Assembly: GCF_046630445.1 (NCBI RefSeq) | Contig: NC_092335.1 | Location: 34,560,501 to 34,624,500, forward strand | Direction: 5' to 3' | DNA: 64,000 bases | Source of the DNA: Rutidosis leptorrhynchoides | Taxonomy: Eukaryota; Streptophyta; Magnoliopsida; Asterales; Asteraceae | Shown: positions 11,923 to 24,700 of the stretch, piece after piece | Numbering within the stretch: the stretch's first letter is position 1 | Layout of the letters: each line of letters starts with the position of its first letter | The notes under the pieces: generated by a model | Databases searched by the model: none | What the model saw: the letters and a program-made list of their open reading frames with translations, nothing else | What the model was told of the DNA's origin: nothing | Position numbers and translations under genes: made by a program

Positions 11923-14900
11923 TGAAATGTCCCGTTCTTATTGATTAAAAACGTTCCATATTAATTGATTTCGTTGCGAGGTTTTGACCTCTATATGAGA
12001 CGTTTTTCAAAGACTGCATTCATTTTTAAACAAACCATAACCTTTATTTCATCAATAAAGGTTTAAAAAGCTTTACGTAGATTATCAAATAATGATAATC
12101 TAAAATATCCTGTTTACACACGACCATTACATAATGGTTTACAATACAAATATGTTACAACAAAATAAGTTTCTTGAATGCAGTTTTTACACAATATCAT
12201 ACAAGCATGGACTCCAAATCTTGTCCTTATTTAAGTATGCGACAGCGGAAGCTCTTAATAATCACCTGAGAATAAACATGCTTAAAACGTCAACAAAAAT
12301 GTTGGTGAGTTATAGGTTTAACCTATATATATCAAATCGTAACAATAGACCACAAGATTTCATATTTCAATACACATCCCATACATAGAGTTAAAAATCA
12401 TTCATATGGTGAACACCTGGTAACCGACAATAACAAGATGCATATATAAGAATATCCCCATCATTCCGGGACACCCTTCGGATATGATATAAATTTCGAA
12501 GTACTAAAGCATCCGGTACTTTGGATGGGGTTTGTTAGGCCCAATAGATCTATCTTTAGGATTCGCGTCAATTAGGGTGTCTGTTCCCTAATTCTTAGAT
12601 TACCAGACTTAATAAAAAGGGGCATATTCGATTTCGATAATTCAACCATAGAATGTAGTTTCACGTACTTGTGTCTATTTTGTAAATCATTTATAAAACC
12701 TGCATGTATTCTCATCCCAAAAATATTAGATTTTAAAAGTGGGACTATAACTCACTTTCACAGATTTTTACTTCGTCGGGAAGTAAGACTTGGCCACTGG
12801 TTGATTCACGAACCTATAACAATATATACATATATATTAAAGTATGTTCAAAATATATTTACAACACTTTTAATATATTTTGATGTTTTAAGTTTATTAA
12901 GTCAGCTGTCCTCGTTAGTAACCTACAACTAGTTGTCCACAGTTAGATGTACAGAAATAAATCGATAAATATTATCTTGAATCAATCCACGACCCAGTGT
13001 ATACGTATCTCAGTATTGATCACAACTCAAACTATATATATTTTGGAATCAACCTCAACCCTGTATAGCTAACTCCAACATTCACATATAGAGTGTCTAT
13101 GGTTGTTCCGAAATATATATAGATGTGTCAACATGATAGGTCGAAACATTGTATACGTGTCTATGGTATCTCAAGATTACATAATATACAATACAAGTTT
13201 ATTAAGTTATGGTTGGAATAGATTTGTTACCAATTTTCACGTAGCTAAAATGAGAAAAATTATCCAATCTTGTTTTACCCATAACTTCTTCATTTTAAAT
13301 CCGTTTTGAGTGAATCAAATTGCTATGGTTTCATATTGAACTCTATTTTATGAATCTAAACAGAAAAAGTATAGGTTTATTGTCGGAAAAATAAGTTACA
13401 AGTCGTTTTTGTAAAGGTAGTCATTTCAGTCGAAAGAACGACGTCTAGATGACCATTTTAGAAAACATACTTCCACTTTGAGTTTAACCATAATTTTTGG
13501 ATATAGTTTCATGTTCATAATAACAATCATTTTCTCAGAATAACAACTTTTAAATCAAAGTTTATCATAGTTTTTAATTAACTAACCCAAAACAGCCCGC
13601 GGTGTTACTACGACGGCGTAAATTCGGTTTTACGGTGTTTTTCGTGTTTCTAGGTTTTAAATCATTAAGTTAGCATATCATATAGATATAGAACATGTGT
13701 TTAGTTGATTTTAAAAGTCAAGTTAGAAGGATTAACTTTTGTTTGCGAACAAGTTTAGAATTAACTAAACTATGTTCTAGTGATTACAAGTTTAAACCTT
13801 CGAATAAGATAGCTTTATATGTATGAATCGAATGATGTTATGAACATCATTACTACCTTAAGTTCCTTGGATAAACCTACTGGAAAAGAGAAAAATGGAT
13901 CTAGCTTCAAAGGATCCTTGGATGGCTCGAAGTTCTTGAAGCAGAATCATGACACGAAAACAAGTTGAAGTAAGATCATCACTTGAAATAAGATTGTTAT
14001 AGTTATAGAAATTGAACCAAAGTTTGAATATGATTATTACCTTGTATTAGAATGATAACCTACTGTAAGAAACAAATATTTCTTGAGGTTGGATGATCAC
14101 CCTACAAGATTGGAAGTGAGCTAGCAAACTTGAAAGTATTCTTGATTTTATGTAACTAGAACTTGTAGAATATATGAAGAACACTTAGAACTTGAAGATA
14201 GAACTTGAGAGAGATCAATTAGATGAATAAAATTGAAGAATGAAAGTGTTTGTAGGTGTTTTTGGTCGTTGGTGTATGGATTAGATATAAAGGATATGTA
14301 ATTTTGTTTTCATGTAAATAAGTCATGAATGATTACTCATATTTTTGTAATTTTATGAGATATTTCATGCTAGTTGCCAAATGATGGTTCCCACATGTGT
14401 TAGGTGACTCACATGGGCTGCTAAGAGCTGATCATTGGAGTGTATATACCAATAGTACATACATCTAAAAGCTGTGTATTGTACGAGTACGAATACGGGT
14501 GCATACGAGTAGAATTGTTGATGAAACTGAACGAGGATGTAATTGTAAACATTTTTGTTAAGTAGAAGTATTTTGATAAGTGTATTGAAGTCTTTAAAAA
14601 GTGTATAAATACATATTAAAACACTACATGTATATACATTTTAACTGAGTCGTTAAGTCATCGTTAGTCGTTACATGTAAGTGTTGTTTTGAAACCTTTA
14701 GGTTAACGATCTTGTTAAATGTTTTTAACCCAATGTTTATAATATCAAATGAGATTTTAAATTATTATATTATCATGATATTATCATGTATGAATATCTC
14801 TTAATATGATATATATACATTAAATGTCTTTACAACGATAATCGTTACATATATGTCTCGTTTAAAAATCATTAAGTTAGTAGTCTTGTTTTTACATATG

Positions 14901-15178
14901 TAGTTCATTATTAATATACTTAATGATATGTTTACTTATCATAGTATCATGTTAAATATATATATATATATATCCATATATATGTCATCATATAGTTTTT
15001 ACAAGTTTTAACGTTCGTGAATCACCGGTCAACTTGGGTGGTCAATTGTCTATATGAAACATATTTCAATTAATCAAGTCTTAACAAGTTTGATTGCTTA
15101 ACATGTTGGAAACATTTAATCATGTAAATATCTATCTCAATTAATATATATAAACATGGAAAAGTTCGGGTCACTACA
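11923..15178 (-). repeat. 3' LTR of GYP-B
   Basis: 3256 bp, near-identical to 21775-25030. ORFs inside it, such as 12134-12388 and 12669-12932, recur identically in the other LTR and are not genes. Confidence 0.95.
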
Positions 15179-15214
15179 GTACCTACCCGTTAAATAAATT
15201 TCGTCCCGAAATTT
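15179..15214 (-). promoter_or_regulatory. Polypurine tract and adjacent palindrome of GYP-B
   Basis: On the minus strand a purine-rich stretch (AACGGGTAGGTA) abuts the 3' LTR, preceded by AAATTTCGGGACGAAATTT. The same pair occurs in GYP-A (10287-10322), LARD-E (26422-26458) and, slightly changed, LARD-D (43577-43613). The polypurine tract primes plus-strand DNA synthesis. The palindrome's role is not known to me. Confidence 0.75.
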
Positions 15215-15221
15215 TAAGCTG

Positions 15222-18200
15222 TTGAAGGTGTTGACGAATCTTCTGGAAATAAATGCGGGTATTTCTTCTTCATCTGATCTTCACGCTCCCAGGTGAACTC
15301 GAGTCCTCTACGAGCATTCCATCAAACCTTAACAATTGGTATCTTGTTTTGCTTAAGTCTTTTAACCTCACGATCCATTATTTCGACGGGTTCTTCGATG
15401 AATTGGAGTTTTTCGTTGATTTGGATTTCATATAACGGAATAGTGAGATCTTCTTTAGCAAAACATTTCTTCAAATTCGAGACGTGGAAAGTGTTATGTA
15501 CAGCCGCGAGTTGTTGAGGTAACTCAAGTCGGTAAGCTACTGGTCCGACACGATCAATAATCTTGAATGGTCCAATATACCTTGGATTTAATTTCCCTCG
15601 TTTACCAAATCGAACAACGCCTTTCCAAGGTGCAACTTTAAGCATGACCATCTCTCCAATTTCAAATTCTATATCTTTTCTTTTAATGTCAGCGTAGCTC
15701 TTTTGTCGACTTTGGGCGGTTTTCAACCGCTGTTGAATTTGGATGATCTTCTCGGTAGTTTCTTGTATAATCTCCGGACCCGTAATCTGTCTATCCCCCA
15801 CTTCACTCCAACAAATCGGAGACCTGCACTTTCTACCATAAAGTGCTTCAAACGGCGCCATCTCAATGCTTGAATGGTAGCTGTTGTTGTAGGAAAATTC
15901 TGCTAACGGTAGATGTCGATCCCAACTGTTTCTGAAATCAATAACACATGCTCGTAGCATGTCTTCAAGCGTTTGTATCGTCCTTTCGCTCTGCCCATCA
16001 GTTTGTGGATGATAGGCAGTACTCATGTCTAGACGAGTTCCTAATGCTTGCTGTAATGTCTGCCAGAATCTTGAAATAAATCTGCCATCCCTATCAGAGA
16101 TAATAGAGATTGGTATTCCATGTCTGGAGACGACTTCCTTCAAATACAGTCGTGCTAACTTCTCCATCTTGTCATCTTCTCTTATTGGTAGGAAGTGTGC
16201 TGATTTGGTGAGACGATCAACTATTACCCAAATAGTATCAAAACCACTTGCAGTCCTTGGCAATTTAGTGATGAAATCCATGGTAATGTTTTCCCATTTC
16301 CATTCTGGGATTTCGGGTTGTTGAAGTAGACCTGATGGTTTCTGATGCTCAGCTTTGACCTTAGAACACGTCAAACATTCTCCTACGTATTTAGCAACAT
16401 CGGCTTTCATACCCGGCCACCAAAAATGTTTCTTGAGATCCTTGTACATCTTCCCCGTTCCAGGATGTATTGAGTATCTGGTTTTATGAGCTTCTCTAAG
16501 TACCATTTCTCTCATATCTCCAAATTTTGGTACCCAAATCCTTTCAGCCCTATACCGGGTTCCGTCTTCCCGAATATTAAGATGCTTCTCTGATCCTTTG
16601 GGTATTTCATCCTTTAAATTTCCCTCTTTTAAAACTCCTTGTTGCGCCTCCTTTATTTGAGTAGTAATGTTATTATGAATCATTATATTCATAGATTTTA
16701 CTCGAATGGGTTCTCTATCCTTCCTGCTCAAGGCATCGGCTACCACATTTGCCTTCCCCGGGTGGTAACGAATCTCAAAATCGTAATCATTCAATAATTC
16801 AATCCACCTACGCTGCCTCATATTCAGTTGTTTCTAATTAAATATGTGTTGAAGACTTTTGTGGTCGGTATATATAATACTTTTGACCCCATATAAGTAG
16901 TGCCTCCAAGTCTTTAATGCAAAAACAACCGCGCCTAATTCCAAATCATGCGTCGTATAATTTTGTTCGTGAATCTTCAATTGTCTAGACGCATAAGCAA
17001 TCACCTTCGTTTGTTGCATTAATACACAACCGAGACCTTGCTTTGATGCATCACAATAAATCACAAAATCATCATTCCCTTCAGGCAATGACAATATAGG
17101 TGCCGTAGTTAGCTTTTTCTTCAATAACTGAAACGCTTTCTCTTGTTCATCATTCCATTCAAATTTCTTCCCTTTATGCGTTAATGCAGTCAAGGGTTTT
17201 GCTATTCTGGAAAAGTCTTGGATGAACCTTCTGTAGTAACCAGCTAGTCCTAAAAACTGGCGTATGTGTTTCGGAGTTTTCGGGGTTTCCCACTTTTCAA
17301 CAGTTTCTATCTTTGCCGGATCCACCTTAATACCTTCTTTGTTCACTATGTGACCGAGGAATTGAACTTCTTCCAACCAAAATGCACACTTTGAAAACTT
17401 AGCATACAATTCTTCCTTCCTCAATACTTCTAACACCTTTCTCAAATGTTCACCGTGTTCTTGGTCATTCTTTGAGTAAATAAGTATGTCATCAATGAAA
17501 ACAATGACAAACTTGTCAAGGTATGGTCCACACACTCGGTTCATAAGGTCCATGAACACAGCTGGTGCATTAGTTAAACCAAACGGCATGACCATAAACT
17601 CGTAATGACCGTAACGTGTTCTGAAAGCAGTCTTTGGAATATCATCTTCTTTCACCCGCATTTGATGATACCCGGAACGTAAGTCAATCTTTGAATAAAC
17701 AGACGAGCCTTGTAGTTGATCAAATAAGTCGTCGATTCTCGGTAGTGGGTAGCGGTTCTTGATGGTAAGTTTGTTCAACTCTCGGTAGTCGATACACAAC
17801 CTGAATGTACCATCTTTCTTCTTGACAAACAAAACAGGAGCTCCCCACGGTGATGTGCTTGGTCGAATGAAACCACACTCTAAAAGTTCTTGTAATTGGC
17901 TTTGCAGTTCTTTCATCTCGCTGGGTGCGAGTCTGTAAGGAGCACGAGCTATTGGTGCAGCTCCTGGTACAAGATCTATTTGAAATTCAACGGATCGATG
18001 TGGGGGTAAACCCGGTAATTCTTTCGGAAATACATCGGGAAATTCTTTTGCAATGGGAACATCATTGATGCTCTTTTCTTCAGTTTGTACTTTCTCGACG
18101 TGTGCTAGAACAGCATAGCAACCTTTTCTTATTAGTTTTTGTGCCTTCAAATTACTAATAAGATGTAGCTTCGTGTTGCCCTTTTCTCCGTACACCATTA

Positions 18201-19788
18201 AGGGTTTTCCTTTTTCTCGTATAATGCGAATTGCATTTTTGTAACAAACGATCTCGGCTTTCACTTCTTTCAACCAGTCCATACCGATTATCACATCAAA
18301 ACTCCCTAACTCTACTGGTATCAAATCAATCTTAAATGTTTCGCTAACCAGTTTAATTTCTCGATTCCGACATATATTATCTGCTGAAATTAATTTACCA
18401 TTTGCTAATTCGAGTAAAAATTTACTATCCAAAGGCGTCAATGGACAACTTAATTTAGCACAAAAATCTCTACTCATATAGCTTCTATCCGCACCCGAAT
18501 CAAATAAAACGTAAGCAGATTTATTGTCAATAAGAAACGTACCCGTAACAAGCTCCGGGTCTTCCTGTGCCTCTACCGCATTAATATTGAAAACTCTTCC
18601 ACGGCCTTGTCCATTCGTGTTCTCCTGGTTCGGGCAATTTCTAATAATGTGGCCTGGTTTTCCACATTTATAACAAACTACATTGGCATAACTTGCTCCG
18701 ACACTACTTGCTCCGCCATTACTCGTTCCGACACCATTTGTTCCTTTCGTTCTATTAACCCCTGGTCCGTAGACCTCACACTTCGCCGCGCTATGACCAT
18801 TTCTTTTACACTTGTTGCAAAATTTGGTGCAGAACCCCGAGTGATTCTTTTCACACCTTTGGCATAGTTGCTTCTGATTGTTGTTGTTGTTGCGGTTATT
18901 ATTGTTGTTGGGATGATTGTTGTAGTTGCTGTTGTTGTTGTTGTTGTTGTTGTTGGGCCGTTTGTTGTAGTTGCGATTGATGTTGCGATTGTTGGGATAA
19001 TTGTTGCGATTATTGTTGTAATTGCTGTTGTTGTTGTATTGGTGATTCTTATCACCGTTTTCCTCCCACTTTCTTTTGACTTGCTTCACATTGGCCTCTT
19101 CAGCAGTCTGTTCTTTAATTCTTTCTTCAATCTGGTTCACTAGTTTGTGAGCCATTCTACATGCCTGTTGTATGGAGGCGGGCTCGTGTGAACTTATATC
19201 TTCTTGGATTCTTTCCGGTAATCCTTTCACAAACGCGTCGATCTTCTCTTCCTCATCTTCGAATGCTCCCGGACACAATAGGCACAATTCTGTGAATCGT
19301 CTTTCGTACGTGGTAATATCAAATCCTTGGGTTCGTAACCCTCTAAGTTCTGTCTTGAGCTTATTGACCTCGGTTCTGGGACGGTACTTCTCGTTCATCA
19401 AGTGCTTGAATGCTGACCACGGTAGTGCGTACGCATCGTCTTGTCCCACTTGCTCTAGATAGGTATTCCACCATGTTAACGCAGAACCTGTGAAGGTATG
19501 CGTAGCGTACTTTACTTTGTCCTCTTCAGTACACTTACTTATGGCAAACACCGATTCGACCTTCTCGGTCCACCGTTTCAATCCGATTGGTCCTTCGGTT
19601 CCATCAAATTCCAAAGGTTTGCAGGCAGTGAATTCTTTGTAGGTGCATCCTACACGATTTCCTGTACTGCTAGATCCAAGGTTATTATTGGTATGTAGCG
19701 CAGCCTGTACCGCGGCTATGTTTGAAGCTAGAAAAGTACGGAATTCCTCTTCATTCATATTCACGGTGTGTCGAGTAGTCGGTGCCAT
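15222..19788 (-). pseudogene. GYP-B gag-pol coding region (fossil, close to whole)
   Basis: Minus strand from [16 protein letters not shown] at 19788. Domain order: retrotransposon gag (about 19100-19650); an asparagine-rich linker (about 18875-19045); two CCHC knuckles ([14 protein letters not shown] and [14 protein letters not shown]); an aspartic protease ([13 protein letters not shown], near 18490); reverse transcriptase ([16 protein letters not shown] near 18000; FIDDILIYS near 17480); RNase H ([17 protein letters not shown] near 17040); the integrase zinc-binding domain (about 16400) and catalytic core (about 15850-16280); then a GPY/F region and chromodomain ending near 15222. RT before integrase plus a chromodomain marks a Ty3-gypsy chromovirus. 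About two interruptions. Confidence 0.92.
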
Positions 19789-20129
19789 TTCCTTCAAAAT
19801 TGTCAAATGGAACAAGTTAATCATACAGAATATTAAGAGTAGTTAATAGTATTTCGTAGCATAATATGAACTCATTTATAAAAGCTTTTTCTTCATATTA
19901 GCGTTTTATAAGTTTAAATTCGGGTAGTACCTATCCGTTAAGTTCATACTTAGTAGCTAATATACAATTCAACTACTATAATTCTATATGAAAAACTGAT
20001 TATAATAATATTTCGCGTTCAAACTTTTATACAATATTTTACAAACTTACAATACCGCTTATTTTACATAAAGCATGAAATATAGCACACAATAACTTTG
20101 ATACAAGATAGTTGTGAAGATAATTCTAG

Positions 20130-20813
20130 CTAGTACACAAGTCGTTCAGCAAAGGCAATAAAGACACGTAATTCATACGTCCAGAAACAAGTCATGCATT
20201 CTGGTTTTACTAGGACTACTTCCCATCCTTGGTCTTGTGGAACATAACCGTTATGGCCGTTGATAAGACAGCGTGTTGTAACGTCGTCAAAGGGACGAGG
20301 GTTACGTAATGTCCAACAGTCCCGTAACAATCTAAAAACCTCATTTCTTACCCCAATTACCGACTCCGTCACTTGTGGAAACGTTTTGTTTAATAGTTGT
20401 AGCCCGATGTTCTTGTTCTCACTTTGGTGAGAAGCGAACATTACTAATCCGTAAGCATAGCATGCTTCTTTATGTTGCATGTTAGCCGCTTTTTCTAAAT
20501 CATGAAGTCCTATATTCGGATACGTTGAGTCAAAATAATTTCTTAACCCGTTGCGTAAAATAGCATTTGGGTTTCCCGCAATATATGCGTCAAAGTAAAC
20601 ACATCGTAACTTATGGGTTTCCCAATGTGATATCCCCCATCTTTCAAAGGAAAGTCTCTTATAAACCAAGACATTCTTGGAACGTTCTTCGAATATCTTA
20701 CAAACTGATCTCGCCTTAAATAGTTGTGCCGAGGAATTCTGACCGACTCTAGATAGGATTTCATCAATCATGTCTCCGGGTAGGTCTCTTAAAATATTGG
20801 GTTGTCTATTCAT
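20130..20813 (-). CDS. F-box protein carried by GYP-B (captured host-type gene)
   Basis: 227 residues on the coding strand of GYP-B, between the primer-binding site and gag. Residues 8-52 form an F-box (ILRDLPGDMIDEILSRVG, then LFKARSVCKIFEE), the motif that binds SKP1 in SCF ubiquitin ligases. The middle (residues about 100-145, with AANMQHKEACYAYGLVMFAS) resembles the helical Sel1/TPR-like tail of the small plant F-box family typified by Arabidopsis At1g67623 and At2g35280. The start is the first ATG of the frame and the frame is open throughout. A copy at the same position in GYP-A (34479-35162) is about 95% identical in protein. I infer capture from the host. Whether it is translated, and what it targets, cannot be seen. 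Confidence 0.8.
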   Translation of the reverse strand: MNRQPNILRDLPGDMIDEILSRVGQNSSAQLFKARSVCKIFEERSKNVLVYKRLSFERWGISHWETHKLRCVYFDAYIAGNPNAILRNGLRNYFDSTYPNIGLHDLEKAANMQHKEACYAYGLVMFASHQSENKNIGLQLLNKTFPQVTESVIGVRNEVFRLLRDCWTLRNPRPFDDVTTRCLINGHNGYVPQDQGWEVVLVKPECMTCFWTYELRVFIAFAERLVY

Positions 20814-20989
20814 TTTGTGTTTTTAAACTGTAAAATAGACAAGAGTTAGATTCATAAAAAAAATACTTATTAATACAAGCAATTTTTACATATATCATAA
20901 AGCATAAGCACACTATATTACATATATTACACCACACGAATACAACTATCTTATTCCGACTCGCTTGTTTCTTCTTCTTCGGTTTTGGT

Positions 20990-21565
20990 TCATTTTGCCA
21001 AGTTTCTAGGGATATATGATGTTCCCCTAATACGAGCCGTCGTTTTCCACATTGGTTTAGAAAAACCTGGTGGTTTAGAGGTTCCCGGGTCATTGTTACA
21101 ACTTAAGGACTTCGGGGGTTGACGATACATATAAAGTTCATCGGGGTTGGAATTAGATTTCTCTATTTTTATGCCCTTTCCCTTATTATTTTCTTTTGCC
21201 TTTTTAAATTCAGTTGGGGTAATTTCTATAACATCATCGGAATTCTCGTCGGAATCCGATTCATCGGAGAATTGGTAATCCTCCCAATATTTTGCTTCCT
21301 TGGCGGAAACACCATTGACCATAATTAACTTTGGTCGGTTGGTTGAGGATTTTCTTTTACTTAACCGTTTTATTATTTCCCCCACCGGTTCTATTTCTTC
21401 ATCCGGTTCCGATTCTTCTTCCGGTTCCGATTCTTCTTCCGGTTCCGACTCTTCTTCCGGTTCCTCTTCGGGAACTTGTGAATCAGTCCACAAATCATTC
21501 CAATTTACATTTGACTCTTCATTATTATTAGGTGAGTCAATGGGACTTGTTCTAGAGGTAGACAT
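20990..21565 (-). CDS. Acidic protein ORF carried by GYP-B
   Basis: 191 residues, first ORF after the primer-binding site on GYP-B's coding strand. Residues 31-60 are a glutamate-rich repeat (EEESEPEEES). A basic patch follows (KRLSKRKSS, about 66-73), then an acidic serine stretch ending in DDVIEITP (VIEI at about 112-115), which fits the hydrophobic core plus acidic flank of a SUMO-interaction motif. A lysine-rich part (KKAKENNKGKGIKIEK) comes next. No enzyme domain recognised. The GYP-A copy (35300-35899) is 199 residues and differs mainly in the number of glutamate repeat units. Function unknown; it could be a nuclear adaptor or a displaced fragment of a host gene. Confidence 0.65.
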   Translation of the reverse strand: MSTSRTSPIDSPNNNEESNVNWNDLWTDSQVPEEEPEEESEPEEESEPEEESEPDEEIEPVGEIIKRLSKRKSSTNRPKLIMVNGVSAKEAKYWEDYQFSDESDSDENSDDVIEITPTEFKKAKENNKGKGIKIEKSNSNPDELYMYRQPPKSLSCNNDPGTSKPPGFSKPMWKTTARIRGTSYIPRNLAK

Positions 21566-21760
21566 CTATCACATAATATCAAACACGTTAAGAGATTAAT
21601 ATATCACATAATATTCATATGTTAAAAATATATAGTTTCCAACAAAAATGTTAAGCAATCATTTTTAAAGAAAACACGGTCGAAGTCCAGACTCACTAAT
21701 GCATCCTAACAAACTCGATAAGACACACTAATGCAAATTTTCTGGTTCTCTAAGACCAAC

Positions 21761-21772
21761 GCTCGGATACCA
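21761..21772 (-). other. Primer-binding site of GYP-B (initiator tRNA-Met)
   Basis: Minus-strand TGGTATCCGAGC two bases inside the 5' LTR boundary, complementary to initiator tRNA-Met with one mismatch to the usual TGGTATCAGAGC. Confidence 0.75.
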
Positions 21773-21774
21773 AC

Positions 21775-24700
21775 TGAAATGTCCCGTTCTTATTGATTAA
21801 AAACGTTCCATATTAATTGATTTCGTTGCGAGGTTTTGACCTCTATATGAGACGTTTTTCAAAGACTGCATTCATTTTTAAACAAACCATAACCTTTATT
21901 TCATCAATAAAGGTTTAAAAAGCTTTACGTAGATTATCAAATAATGATAATCTAAAATATCCTGTTTACACACGACCATTACATAATGGTTTACAATACA
22001 AATATGTTACAACAAAATAAGTTTCTTGAATGCAGTTTTTACACAATATCATACAAGCATGGACTCCAAATCTTGTCCTTATTTAAGTATGCGACAGCAG
22101 AAGCTCTTAATAATCACCTGAGAATAAACATGCTTAAAACGTCAACAAAAATGTTGGTGAGTTATAGGTTTAACCTATATATATCAAATCGTAACAATAG
22201 ACCACAAGATTTCATATTTCAATACACATCCCATACATAGAGTTAAAAATCATTCATATGGTGAACACCTGGTAACCGACAATAACAAGATGCATATATA
22301 AGAATATCCCCATCATTCCGGGACACCCTTCGGATATGATATAAATTTCGAAGTACTAAAGCATCCGGTACTTTGGATGGGGTTTGTTAGGCCCAATAGA
22401 TCTATCTTTAGGATTCGCGTCAATTAGGGTGTCTGTTCCCTAATTCTTAGATTACCAGACTTAATAAAAAGGGGCATATTCGATTTCGATAATTCAACCA
22501 TAGAATGTAGTTTCACGTACTTGTGTCTATTTTGTAAATCATTTATAAAACCTGCATGTATTCTCATCCCAAAAATATTAGATTTTAAAAGTGGGACTAT
22601 AACTCACTTTCACAGATTTTTACTTCGTCGGGAAGTAAGACTTGGCCACTGGTTGATTCACGAACCTATAACAATATATACATATATATTAAAGTATGTT
22701 CAAAATATATTTACAACACTTTTAATATATTTTGATGTTTTAAGTTTATTAAGTCAGCTGTCCTCGTTAGTAACCTACAACTAGTTGTCCACAGTTAGAT
22801 GTACAGAAATAAATCGATAAATATTATCTTGAATCAATCCACGACCCAGTGTATACGTATCTCAGTATTGATCACAACTCAAACTATATATATTTTGGAA
22901 TCAACCTCAACCCTGTATAGCTAACTCCAACATTCACATATAGAGTGTCTATGGTTGTTCCGAAATATATATAGATGTGTCAACATGATAGGTCGAAACA
23001 TTGTATACGTGTCTATGGTATCTCAAGATTACATAATATACAATACAAGTTTATTAAGTTATGGTTGGAATAGATTTGTTACCAATTTTCACGTAGCTAA
23101 AATGAGAAAAATTATCCAATCTTGTTTTACCCATAACTTCTTCATTTTAAATCCGTTTTGAGTGAATCAAATTGCTATGGTTTCATATTGAACTCTATTT
23201 TATGAATCTAAACAGAAAAAGTATAGGTTTATTGTCGGAAAAATAAGTTACAAGTCGTTTTTGTAAAGGTAGTCATTTCAGTCGAAAGAACGACGTCTAG
23301 ATGACCATTTTAGAAAACATACTTCCACTTTGAGTTTAACCATAATTTTTGGATATAGTTTCATGTTCATAATAACAATCATTTTCTCAGAATAACAACT
23401 TTTAAATCAAAGTTTATCATAGTTTTTAATTAACTAACCCAAAACAGCCCGCGGTGTTACTACGACGGCGTAAATTCGGTTTTACGGTGTTTTTCGTGTT
23501 TCTAGGTTTTAAATCATTAAGTTAGCATATCATATAGATATAGAACATGTGTTTAGTTGATTTTAAAAGTCAAGTTAGAAGGATTAACTTTTGTTTGCGA
23601 ACAAGTTTAGAATTAACTAAACTATGTTCTAGTGATTACAAGTTTAAACCTTCGAATAAGATAGCTTTATATGTATGAATCGAATGATGTTATGAACATC
23701 ATTACTACCTTAAGTTCCTTGGATAAACCTACTGGAAAAGAGAAAAATGGATCTAGCTTCAAAGGATCCTTGGATGGCTCGAAGTTCTTGAAGCAGAATC
23801 ATGACACGAAAACAAGTTGAAGTAAGATCATCACTTGAAATAAGATTGTTATAGTTATAGAAATTGAACCAAAGTTTGAATATGATTATTACCTTGTATT
23901 AGAATGATAACCTACTGTAAGAAACAAATATTTCTTGAGGTTGGATGATCACCCTACAAGATTGGAAGTGAGCTAGCAAACTTGAAAGTATTCTTGATTT
24001 TATGTAACTAGAACTTGTAGAATATATGAAGAACACTTAGAACTTGAAGATAGAACTTGAGAGAGATCAATTAGATGAATAAAATTGAAGAATGAAAGTG
24101 TTTGTAGGTGTTTTTGGTCGTTGGTGTATGGATTAGATATAAAGGATATGTAATTTTGTTTTCATGTAAATAAGTCATGAATGATTACTCATATTTTTGT
24201 AATTTTATGAGATATTTCATGCTAGTTGCCAAATGATGGTTCCCACATGTGTTAGGTGACTCACATGGGCTGCTAAGAGCTGATCATTGGAGTGTATATA
24301 CCAATAGTACATACATCTAAAAGCTGTGTATTGTACGAGTACGAATACGGGTGCATACGAGTAGAATTGTTGATGAAACTGAACGAGGATGTAATTGTAA
24401 ACATTTTTGTTAAGTAGAAGTATTTTGATAAGTGTATTGAAGTCTTTAAAAAGTGTATAAATACATATTAAAACACTACATGTATATACATTTTAACTGA
24501 GTCATTAAGTCATCGTTAGTCGTTACATGTAAGTGTTGTTTTGAAACCTTTAGGTTAACGATCTTGTTAAATGTTTTTAACCCAATGTTTATAATATCAA
24601 ATGAGATTTTAAATTATTATATTATCATGATATTATCATGTATGAATATCTCTTAATATGATATATATACATTAAATGTCTTTACAACGATAATCGTTAC

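Noticed and set aside
12669-12932. 87-residue ORF recurring at 7596, 22521 and 36856
   Set aside because: Part of the GYP LTR. It recurs only because the LTR does, and it has no recognisable domain.
18868-19143. Valine-rich 91-residue ORF on the plus strand (and 33250-33492)
   Set aside because: Antisense shadow of the asparagine repeat in gag.
20130-20813. The F-box ORF as an ordinary host gene that happens to lie beside a retroelement
   Set aside because: The same ORF occupies the same place inside two separate insertions of the same family, between LTR and gag.
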